Assembly (NCBI GenBank): GCA_943328975.2
Contig: CALQCC020000016.1
Coordinates: 1-64,000, forward strand
DNA from: Bordetella parapertussis
GTDB lineage: Bacteria; Acidobacteriota; Terriglobia; Bryobacterales; Bryobacteraceae
Length of the DNA: 64,000 bases
Reading direction: 5' to 3'
The position numbers and the translations under genes are program-made. A model generated the notes under the pieces. That model did no database searches. It was not told the DNA's origin and saw only the letters and a list, made by a program, of their open reading frames with translations. Below are positions 43,220-50,506 of the stretch, one piece after another. The number at the start of each line of letters is the position of its first letter. Within the stretch, counting starts at the first letter, position 1.

Positions 43220-43741
43220 ATGGCCAGCGAAGATAGCAAGACAACCATGGGCATCGCATTCGAGATGGAGCGCGTGTTCAATGCGCGGCGTGGCCGCGTG
43301 TGGCGGGCGTGGAGTGAGGCAGACCAACTGGGGCAATGGTGGGGCCCTAGCGGCTGTTCCGTAGAGATTGCTCGTTGCGAGTTCAGTCCAGGCGGCTTTC
43401 TTCACTATGCAATGAAGTTCGCCGACGCGCCCACCATCTGGGGTCGGTTCAATTATCGTGAGATCGCCGCACCCGAACGTATCGTCTGGCTCAATTCATT
43501 CTCCAATGAGCGAGGCGGTATCACTCGAGCCCCGTTCAGCGGGATTTGCCCGCTAGAAATTGAGAATACGGTGGTGCTTGCGGAGCACGGCGAATCCACC
43601 ATACTGCGCTTGCGCGCGGAGCCCTTTGGCGCAAGCGAGGAAGAGCGGCAGTTCTTCGAAGAGCTATTTTCATCACGATCCCTCGAACAAGGCTACGGTG
43701 GGACCTTTGAACAGCTTGCCACGTATTTATCGCGCCCTTAG
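43220..43741 (+). CDS. SRPBCC / AHSA1-type protein
   Basis: 173 residues, START-like fold: N-terminal strand FEMERVFNARRGRVWRAWSE, then the WWGPSGCSVEI motif typical of AHSA1 proteins, and a C-terminal helix (LEQGYGGTFEQLATYLS). GGGAAAGAAAA precedes the ATG as a ribosome-binding site. Such proteins bind hydrophobic ligands in a cavity and often partner ArsR-type regulators; none is adjacent here. The role is unknown. Confidence 0.9.
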   Translation: MASEDSKTTMGIAFEMERVFNARRGRVWRAWSEADQLGQWWGPSGCSVEIARCEFSPGGFLHYAMKFADAPTIWGRFNYREIAAPERIVWLNSFSNERGGITRAPFSGICPLEIENTVVLAEHGESTILRLRAEPFGASEEERQFFEELFSSRSLEQGYGGTFEQLATYLSRP

Positions 43742-43812
43742 GGCTGGCCAATGATGGGTGCAAATGAGACAACCAGCTAACGGTGGAAGGCGAGAAGCAC
43801 GGGCCATCCGCG

Positions 43813-44730
43813 TTATGGATTTCCCTTCGTCGCCTCAATGGAGATCGGGCCCATCAGCGAGAAGGCACCACCTTGGCCGCGCCCGGTCGGGAGGTTCTCT
43901 TGCGACGTGGTGGCGCGCATTTCATTGCCGGCGATGCGGGCGGTGACGTGCTTCTGGAACGTGGTGGTGTAGTCGCCCCAATCCTGGTGCATGATGTCGA
44001 ACTTGAGCGTATCGCCGCTGAGCTGGAAGTTGTCGAGCGCGGCCATGGTGTAGGGATTATCGCAGCGGCCGCAGACCATGCCTCGGAGCTGGTTGCCGAC
44101 CTTGCGGATGATGAAGAACTGCTTGTTGATGCCGGAGCCGAAGCCGAGCCAGACGCCTACGACGTCGGCGTCGGTGAGTTGCTTCCAGGGTCCGGGCGGG
44201 AGGTAGGCAGGGGGAGCGGGGGGAGCGGTACCTCCACCTCCTCCTCCACCGGCACCGGCAGGCGCGGGACCGCCGCCGCCTCGGCCTTGCAACACGGGCA
44301 CGGGCTTGGGCGGCAGCATCAGGATGGGGATGGCCAACGGGTCAGGGCCGCGCGAATCCTTGATCATGGTCCACTGGAACTTGCCTTCGCCGCGGGCACC
44401 GCTCATCCCGGCCACGATTAAATTGCCGCGATCGAACTTCGCGGTGGCGCGGTCCTGAAAGTCTGTGCGGCCGTCGGGCTTCACATGCGTGACGACGAAG
44501 GAGAGGCCGTCGGGTCCGAGCTTGCCGTCGACGAAGGCGAGCGTGGTCGCGTCGCTGCAATGGGTGCAGTAGATGCCTCGCACTTGATCGCCCAGGATCG
44601 CGAATTCATAAGTGTGCTGCGCCCCGCTTTTTTCGTCGGTGCGCCAGCCGCCGCGATAATCGTCGGCTGTCTGCGCTGTGGCGACGTGCGCGAATGCGAG
44701 GACGGTTAGGAATAGCAGTGAACGCTTCAT
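43813..44730 (-). CDS. Secreted protein with two CxxC-bearing repeats
   Basis: 305 residues: signal peptide (1-19), repeat A (about 20-130, with GIYCTHCSDATTLAFVDGKL), a Pro/Gly-rich linker (about 140-180) and repeat B (about 182-300, with GMVCGRCDNPYTMAALDNFQ). Both halves share the order GxW...FxIxGDQVRGxxCxxC...LAFxDGKLxxDGLxF...A.I.GN.M/I. This looks like an internal tandem duplication. The CxxC pairs could be redox active or bind metal. Family not recognised. Last gene of a minus-strand group; the next gene upstream is the ParD-like antitoxin. Confidence 0.8.
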   Translation of the reverse strand: MKRSLLFLTVLAFAHVATAQTADDYRGGWRTDEKSGAQHTYEFAILGDQVRGIYCTHCSDATTLAFVDGKLGPDGLSFVVTHVKPDGRTDFQDRATAKFDRGNLIVAGMSGARGEGKFQWTMIKDSRGPDPLAIPILMLPPKPVPVLQGRGGGGPAPAGAGGGGGGGTAPPAPPAYLPPGPWKQLTDADVVGVWLGFGSGINKQFFIIRKVGNQLRGMVCGRCDNPYTMAALDNFQLSGDTLKFDIMHQDWGDYTTTFQKHVTARIAGNEMRATTSQENLPTGRGQGGAFSLMGPISIEATKGNP

Positions 44731-44820
44731 AGTGACTCCCGATGCTGGTTGCAGATCGTGGTCATTATGGCATGTTCTAAGTGGAGACTGAATCTTCCGG
44801 CGTGAGGCTGTACTGCTCCG

Positions 44821-45087
44821 TCACTGACGGGTCTGGAGCCACGCCCGTTTTTGTTCGTCCATGCGGGCACGGACTTGGGCGGCATCGGCAAGGTCGCCGC
44901 GTTCGGCGGAGGCGAAACCTTGCTCACTTTTGGCGGCGATCTCCGCGCGGTTCTCGCGGAGCCAGTTTTCCTGGTCGTGCAGCATGTGCACGGCGTGCTC
45001 CAGAAACTCGTCGGCGGACCGGTAAGGGCCTTGGGCGACGTCCTCTTGGATGAGGGCTTCGAGTTCGGGCTTGAGCTGGATCGCCAT
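44821..45087 (-). CDS. ParD-like antitoxin without an adjacent toxin
   Basis: 88 residues. MAIQLKPELEALIQEDVAQG followed by PYRSADEFLEHAVHML is the ribbon-helix-helix and helix pattern of ParD-type antitoxins; the C-terminal half is helical and charged, as in toxin-wrapping tails. A parE gene normally follows within a few bases. Here 90 non-coding bases and then a secreted protein follow, and the upstream gene is an SRPBCC gene. So it is an orphan or regulates another toxin. Confidence 0.72.
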   Translation of the reverse strand: MAIQLKPELEALIQEDVAQGPYRSADEFLEHAVHMLHDQENWLRENRAEIAAKSEQGFASAERGDLADAAQVRARMDEQKRAWLQTRQ

Positions 45088-45118
45088 ACCTGTACGCTAG
45101 CGCTCGTGGCGTGGCGAG

Positions 45119-45618
45119 TCAACTCAGAAAAGGCTGTCGGGCCGAAGATGAATGGGGACGAGTCCAAGATCGGGCCTCCGCAGCGGATTGGACAACCGCC
45201 GCGCGGATATTGAGGAGCCGCCGCATATAGCGCTCGAGGAAGAGGACGTCGGCTATGCGGCCCAGCAGTCCGAAGGGGGCACCGTAATTGAACACGTCAG
45301 TCATCGTGGTTACACCGTTAGTGTGTTCAAAAAGATGGTCGTGATCGAAGCGTCGAAACGCGCCGCGTACCTGTGAGTCGCGGAAGCTGTGGGGGCGGTC
45401 GAACGCCGTGATGCGGCTGGTTAAGCGTTGGCGGATGGCGAAGTGGGTAGCTTCCCAAGTGACTTCTTCGTGCAAGCCAATGAGGCCCGTAGTGACTCCG
45501 CTCACGGCGCGTTCACCAGTCAAGCGCACGGATTCCACGTGGAGATCGATACTGCGGGCTAGGCGAAGCACACTTCGATGGGCGCTCGGATCGGAGTCGC
45601 GATGCGGATGATGGGCAT
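45119..45618 (-). pseudogene. SRPBCC family gene with a one-base deletion near the 5' end
   Basis: From ATG 45618 the frame reads MPIIRIATPIRAPIEVCF and then hits TAG. The remainder, LARSIDLHVESVRLTGERAV to the stop at 45119, is in another frame. Homologues have ...CFDLxxxIDLHxxS... at this point; inserting one base in TTC-GCC-TAG (TTC GAC CTA GCC) restores it. The rest (GLIGLHEEVTWEATHFAIRQ, then RGAFRRFDHDHLFEHTNGVT) is a full SRPBCC domain. A GTG at 45571 could start a shortened protein missing the first strand. Either a pseudogene or a sequencing error. Confidence 0.78.
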
Positions 45619-45624
45619 GAATCG

Positions 45625-46761
45625 TTAGGGCACACTGACGAACACGATGCTAACGGGTTCGAAGACTTCTAGGGAGCTCGTTTGAATAAGCGCGCCGGTG
45701 TCGGGGTTGATTTGGAGCACGACCAGATTCTGCGAGTTTTGATTCGCCGCGATGAGGTGCGTGCCGGTTGGGTCGATGGCGAAGGCTCGCGGGGTTCTGC
45801 CTTGCGTGGATACATTGCCTGCTGGCGTTAGGCGGCCTTGTTCGGCGTCGATGGTGAAGATTGCGATGGAGTCGTGGCCTCGGTTGGAGGCGTAGAGGAA
45901 GCGGCCGGTGGGGTCAATGGCGATCTCGGCTGCGCCTTTGTCGCCGGTGAAATCTTTGGGTAGCGTGGTGATGGTTTGCAGTTCTTCCAGCGCCGCAGTG
46001 GCGGCGTCATGACGGAACGTTGTGATGGTCGCGCTGAGTTCGCTCAGCGAATAGAGGTAGCGGAGGTCGCGTGAGAACGCCATGTGGCGCGGGCCGGAGC
46101 CGGGCTTCAGTTGCGTCGTGGCGCGCTGCGTGAGTTTGCCGCTGGCGGCGTCGAAGTTGTAGACGACGATTTGGTCGTTGCCGAGGTCGGAGACGTAGAG
46201 GAATTTGTTGTCGGGCGAGATGTCGACCGAGTGGGCGTGCGGGGCTTCCTGGCGGACCGGGTCGACGTTGGTGAAGCCGCTGTGTTGTACGATCTGCGAC
46301 GCTTCACTGAGCGCTCCGTTGTCTTGGATGGGGAAGACGGCGATGCTGCCTCCGCTGTAGTTGGCGACGAAGAGCCAGCGGCCTGTGCGGTCCGTGGTGA
46401 GGTGACAGGGGTCGGCTCCGCGCGATGGGACGATGTTAAGCAGCGTGAGCTTGCCGGTGGTGTGGTCGATGGTGAACGCGCTGACGCTGCCGGAGTTCGC
46501 GTTGCCGCTGTAGCGGCGGGATTCGTTCACCGCATAGAGCGTGTTGCCGTTGGGGTGGACCGCTAGGAACGACGGGCTGACAGTTGGCGCGGCGAGGCCG
46601 ATGGGTGTGAGTGTTCCGGTCTCTGGTGCGTAGCGTGCGACGTAGATGCCTTTACTGGCTCCGCTGGTGTAGGTGCCGATATAGGCGAACCAATCTTGTG
46701 CTTGTGACATAGAAGTGAAGGTTAGTAGAAGTGTGATCCAGATCTTATAGGTAGCGTTCAC
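45625..46761 (-). CDS. Lactonase family beta-propeller (6-phosphogluconolactonase-like)
   Basis: 378 residues from GTG 46761, which gives a signal peptide (NATYKIWITLLLTFTSMSQA). Seven blades follow: YIGTYTSGASKGIYVAR, LAVHPNGNTLYAVNE, TDRTGRWLFVANYSGGSIAV, ISPDNKFLYVSDLGNDQ and so on, as in YbhE/Pgl proteins. Being exported argues against a role in the cytoplasmic pentose pathway; other lactones are possible substrates. The start overlaps the DinB gene end by 17 bases. Confidence 0.88.
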   Translation of the reverse strand: MNATYKIWITLLLTFTSMSQAQDWFAYIGTYTSGASKGIYVARYAPETGTLTPIGLAAPTVSPSFLAVHPNGNTLYAVNESRRYSGNANSGSVSAFTIDHTTGKLTLLNIVPSRGADPCHLTTDRTGRWLFVANYSGGSIAVFPIQDNGALSEASQIVQHSGFTNVDPVRQEAPHAHSVDISPDNKFLYVSDLGNDQIVVYNFDAASGKLTQRATTQLKPGSGPRHMAFSRDLRYLYSLSELSATITTFRHDAATAALEELQTITTLPKDFTGDKGAAEIAIDPTGRFLYASNRGHDSIAIFTIDAEQGRLTPAGNVSTQGRTPRAFAIDPTGTHLIAANQNSQNLVVLQINPDTGALIQTSSLEVFEPVSIVFVSVP

Positions 46762-47272
46762 GTAGAACCTCGACGTGATGCGCGGCATGTCCGAGGGTGA
46801 TGTAGATCATGGCTCGGGTGCTCATGGGAGCGCCACCAACCTGTCCCATGCGGGTCCATGCGGCGTCGGGTAGATTGGTGCACATCAGAATCGTGGAGCG
46901 GCGGACATATTCAAATTCGGCGAGCAGGTTGTGGCTATCGCACTGGTCGGCCTCGGCGGCGATGACATACGGGTCCTGATCGAAGCCCGGGAGCGGGGTG
47001 GTGTCGCCGCGGGCGATGCGCAGCGCGCGGCACGCAAAGATACGTTCGGTATCGATCATGTGCCCCAGCAATTCCTGCAGACTCCATTTCCCGGGCGCGT
47101 AGCGATGGAGCCAGAGGGTGCGATCACGGGTTCGGAGTAACGCGAGGATTCCGTCTAGCTGCAGCTTCAACTGCGCAATGGGATTCGCAAACGGCCGGGC
47201 CTTTGCAACGTAGCCGGCGAAGGGCGCACCGTATTCGTTGGGTTCAGGAAAACCAGCGAGGTAAGCGCTCAT
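46745..47272 (-). CDS. DinB family protein
   Basis: 175 residues forming a four-helix bundle. Metal-ligand histidines are at GHMIDTERI (about residue 72) and GHAAHHVEVL (about 161-170), the DinB_2/YfiT-like triad. Such proteins may be thiol-dependent metalloenzymes (for instance bacillithiol transferases) or have unknown roles. It lies 19 bases after the propeller gene and overlaps the lactonase gene. Confidence 0.88.
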   Translation of the reverse strand: MSAYLAGFPEPNEYGAPFAGYVAKARPFANPIAQLKLQLDGILALLRTRDRTLWLHRYAPGKWSLQELLGHMIDTERIFACRALRIARGDTTPLPGFDQDPYVIAAEADQCDSHNLLAEFEYVRRSTILMCTNLPDAAWTRMGQVGGAPMSTRAMIYITLGHAAHHVEVLRERYL

Positions 47273-47291
47273 GCTCCATTTTAACGCGCTG

Positions 47292-48485
47292 CTACTTTTG
47301 CGGCCAAACCGTGCCTTGATCCACTTTCGTAACCGGGGCGAGTCCTTTGTAGACGAACTTTTGCACGCGCTTTCCTTCGTAGGTTTCGGTGGTGTAGATG
47401 TTGCCCTTCGAATCGGTCGCGATGCTGTGGACGGCGTAGAATTGTCCAGGCTGGCGGCCGCCGTCGGCGAAGTTGGTCAGTTCCTCCAGCGTGTCGCGCA
47501 GCAGGATGTGGATGCGGTCATTGGATCCGTCGGCCACGTAGATGAACTTCTGCGCGGGGTCCTTGGAGAAGGCGATGTCGAAGACGGCTCCGTCGCCCAG
47601 GGTTTCTTTGGCGATGAATTGTTCTTTGACGAAGGTGCCATCTTTTTTGAAGACCTGGATGCGATCATTGGTGCGATCGCAGACGTAGAGCAGTCCGTCA
47701 TGCGCGAGTTCGGCGCAATGCACGGGGTTGCGGAATTGTTGAGCGGGCGGCGCGCCGGGATTGTACGGGCCGGGGTCGGCGTCGTCGGGCTTGTTGCCAT
47801 AGGCTCCCCAGTGGCGCTTGTAGGCTCCGCTGTCCGCGTCATAGACGATCACGCGTTTGTTGCCATAGCCGTCGGCGATGTAGGCTTCGTTGGCTTCGGG
47901 GTCGACGAAAATCTTCGCGGCCCGGTGAACGTTGGCGGTGTCGTTGCTGCCTTTGCTTTGGCCGGAGTGGCCGATCTGCATGAGGAACTTGCCCGCTTGC
48001 GTGAACTTGAGGACCTGCGAGTCTTTCTCGTCATTGCCGCCGATCCACACGTTGCCTTTGTAGTCGATGGTGAGGCCGTGGTTGGAGACGGGCCATTCGT
48101 AGCCGTCACTTGGATTCGCAGCCGGGCCACCCCAGGAGTTGAGCAGCGTGCCGTCGGAGTCGAATTCGAGCACCGGTGGCGCGGCGGAGCAGCAAATGGC
48201 AGCGCGCGGACTTTGCGAGGCGTAGGCTTCTTTGGGTTGCAGCGTGGCCGGGCGGTGCAGGACCCAGACGTGATCCTTCGCGTCCACTGAGACGCCGATG
48301 GTGGAGCCGATGCGCCAATGGTTCGGGAGCGGCTTGGGCCACAGCGGGTCGACTTCGAATTTGGGCGCCTCGGGTCCGGTGGTTGGTGCGGGAGCGGCGG
48401 AGTGTCCTGAGAACAGGCCCATGCCAGCTCCAAGGGCGAGTAACACGGCGGCAAAGCCGAGGCCAATCATGCGGTCGGTCTTCAT
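47292..48485 (-). CDS. Secreted NHL-repeat propeller
   Basis: 397 residues: an N-terminal signal/anchor (about 6-30), then six NHL-type blades (VSVDAKDHVWVLHRP, TIDYKGNVWIGGND, VDPEANEAYIADGYGNKRVI, LAHDGLLYVCDRTNDRIQVF, FIYVADGSNDRIHIL, TDSKGNIYTTETYEGKRVQK). Resembles proteins annotated as peptidylglycine alpha-amidating lyase-like, though no lyase residues are assigned. The signal region contains a Cys-Cys pair later (RAAICCSAAPP). Exported; the substrate is not known. Confidence 0.85.
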   Translation of the reverse strand: MKTDRMIGLGFAAVLLALGAGMGLFSGHSAAPAPTTGPEAPKFEVDPLWPKPLPNHWRIGSTIGVSVDAKDHVWVLHRPATLQPKEAYASQSPRAAICCSAAPPVLEFDSDGTLLNSWGGPAANPSDGYEWPVSNHGLTIDYKGNVWIGGNDEKDSQVLKFTQAGKFLMQIGHSGQSKGSNDTANVHRAAKIFVDPEANEAYIADGYGNKRVIVYDADSGAYKRHWGAYGNKPDDADPGPYNPGAPPAQQFRNPVHCAELAHDGLLYVCDRTNDRIQVFKKDGTFVKEQFIAKETLGDGAVFDIAFSKDPAQKFIYVADGSNDRIHILLRDTLEELTNFADGGRQPGQFYAVHSIATDSKGNIYTTETYEGKRVQKFVYKGLAPVTKVDQGTVWPQK

Positions 48486-48526
48486 GGGTTCTCCTTCGGA
48501 TCTACGCTACTATACACGATACGACG

Positions 48527-49687
48527 ATGTGGGGACGACTGAGTTTATTGGTGCTGGCGGCTCCCTTGTGGGCGCACGACATTGCGGGCGATGTGAAGGT
48601 ACAGGCGTATCTGAAGCCTGAGGCGCAGACGATGCACATGGTGTTTCGCGTGCCATTGAAGGCGATGCGCGACATCGAGTTTCCCAAGCGCGGCACCGGG
48701 TTTCTGGACGTGGAGAAAGCCGAGCACGCGCTGCGTGATGCGGTGACGATGTGGATCGCGAGCGTGGTGGAGTTGTACGAAGATGGCGCGCGCGTGGGCG
48801 CCCCTCGATTGGCCGGGGTGAAGGCGTCGCTGGAATCGGACCGGTCTTTCGTGGCGTATCGCGATGCGTTGGCGCATGTCACGGGGGATACGAAAGCGAT
48901 CGGCGATGTGCCGGTGGAGCAGGTGATGCTCGACGCGGTGCTCGACTACCCGATCCGATCGGAAGCGTCGGAGTTTTCGATCCGGCCCAAGCTGGAACGG
49001 CTCGGGATGAATGTCGTTACGGTGCTGTGGTTCCTGCCTCCGCAGGGGACGGTGCGCGCATTCGAGTACAACGGCGACGCGGGGCTGGTGCGACTGGATC
49101 CGAGTTGGCTGCAAGCGGCACTGACGTTCGTGCGGCTGGGGTTCTTTCACATCTTGGACGGCACGGACCACTTGTTGTTCTTGTTCTGCCTGGTGATCCC
49201 GTTCCGCAAGCTGCGGCAGTTGTTGATGATCGTGACCAGTTTCACGGTGGCCCATTCGATCACGCTGATTGCGTCGGCGTTCGGCGTCGCTCCCAGCGCG
49301 CTATGGTTCCCGCCGTTGATTGAGACGCTGATTGCGGCTTCGATTGTTTACATGGCGCTGGAGAACATCGTGGGGACGGCGAGCGTGCATCGGCGTTGGA
49401 TGATCACCTTCGGCTTCGGGCTGGTACACGGCTTCGGGTTCTCCTTCGCGCTGCATGAGACGCTGCAGTTTGCCGGGTCTCATCTGGTGACGTCGCTGCT
49501 AGCGTTCAACGTGGGCGTGGAGTTGGGTCAGGTGTTGGTGTTGCTGGTGCTGGTCCCCCTGCTGGGGCTGTTGTTCCGCCACGTGGTGGCGGAGCGCATG
49601 GGTACTATCATCCTGTCCGCGCTGGTCGCGCACACAGGGTGGCACTGGATGGTGGAGCGGTGGGACGTGTTGCGGAAGTTTTATTGA
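48527..49687 (+). CDS. HupE/UreJ-family membrane protein with periplasmic N-terminal domain
   Basis: 386 residues from ATG 48527. Signal peptide (1-16, ending WAHD), a periplasmic beta-rich domain (about 17-190), then six or so membrane segments with histidine-rich motifs: FFHILDGTDHLLFL, VAHSITLIASAF, GLVHGFGFSFAL and VAHTGWHWM. HupE/UreJ proteins transport nickel or cobalt; the larger form here is common in Acidobacteriota and its metal is unproven. The long 5' extension of the frame is rejected because it runs antisense through the NHL gene. Confidence 0.88.
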   Translation: MWGRLSLLVLAAPLWAHDIAGDVKVQAYLKPEAQTMHMVFRVPLKAMRDIEFPKRGTGFLDVEKAEHALRDAVTMWIASVVELYEDGARVGAPRLAGVKASLESDRSFVAYRDALAHVTGDTKAIGDVPVEQVMLDAVLDYPIRSEASEFSIRPKLERLGMNVVTVLWFLPPQGTVRAFEYNGDAGLVRLDPSWLQAALTFVRLGFFHILDGTDHLLFLFCLVIPFRKLRQLLMIVTSFTVAHSITLIASAFGVAPSALWFPPLIETLIAASIVYMALENIVGTASVHRRWMITFGFGLVHGFGFSFALHETLQFAGSHLVTSLLAFNVGVELGQVLVLLVLVPLLGLLFRHVVAERMGTIILSALVAHTGWHWMVERWDVLRKFY

Positions 49688-49693
49688 TCGAGC

Positions 49694-50506
49694 CTAGCGC
49701 TTCTTCTTTTTGTCCGTGGACGTCTCGAACGGGCGGGTGTCGGCTTTCGGAATGGCGAAGCGGACCTCGTCGATCGGTTGGTTGATGACCACGGTGTCCG
49801 CAAACATTTCGTAGGTTTTGCGGCCGTTGCGTTCGCGGTTGATTTGGAAGGGCCACTGCGTGCCGCTCACATCGCGGAAGCGGGCGAAGCGGGTGACTTC
49901 CTCCATACGCTCGCGGGTTTCGGGATCGCGCCATGTCCAGGATTCGCGCAAGGGCAGCTTGGTGGTGGGGTGGAAGTAGACGGTGACCACGCGGTTTTGC
50001 GAATCGATAATGTCGACCAGGTTCATAGGAACGTTTTCAACGACGTCGCTGCCGCGCGATTCGAATACCAGGCCAGGCTCTTTGAGGCGGTTCCGCAGGA
50101 TGTAGAAGATGTCGTGCATCGTCACGTCTTGATGGCGGGTGACTAGTTCTTTCTCGATCTCTTTGGGTCCACGGTAGGTGACCTCCCAGCCGCCCTCCTG
50201 GCGAAACACTCGGAAGAAGGCTTCATTCTTGCCGAGGCCTTGGTGTTCCTGCTGCGCGAGTTCCCGGCCACTCTTCGATGGATCGATGGGGATGTAGCGA
50301 GTATAGTAGCGGGCGATGGAGAGGCCGCTCAATTGGTCGAAGGAGAAAGAATAGGCGCGGCCGGTCTCAATGCGGTTCTGGACAGTGAGGAACTTTTCTC
50401 CGCCCAAGGCCTGGATGGCGTCGTCGATGATTTGCCGACCTTTGACTTGGGCGTCCTGCGCGAAGGATACGGCTGCGAAAAAACAAATTACCACGAAATG
50501 TTTCAT
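49694..50506 (-). CDS. Secreted LolA-like protein
   Basis: 270 residues with a signal peptide (1-16). The lines QIIDDAIQALGGEKFLTVQN, TVYFHPTTKLPLRESWTWRD and DVSGTQWPFQINRERNG give the outer-membrane lipoprotein-sorting-like pattern; a Lys-rich tail (DKKKKR) ends it. It overlaps the upstream M16 gene by four bases (ATGA), and that M16 protein has its own LolA-like tail. The two probably act on the same envelope substrate (inference). Confidence 0.82.
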   Translation of the reverse strand: MKHFVVICFFAAVSFAQDAQVKGRQIIDDAIQALGGEKFLTVQNRIETGRAYSFSFDQLSGLSIARYYTRYIPIDPSKSGRELAQQEHQGLGKNEAFFRVFRQEGGWEVTYRGPKEIEKELVTRHQDVTMHDIFYILRNRLKEPGLVFESRGSDVVENVPMNLVDIIDSQNRVVTVYFHPTTKLPLRESWTWRDPETRERMEEVTRFARFRDVSGTQWPFQINRERNGRKTYEMFADTVVINQPIDEVRFAIPKADTRPFETSTDKKKKR

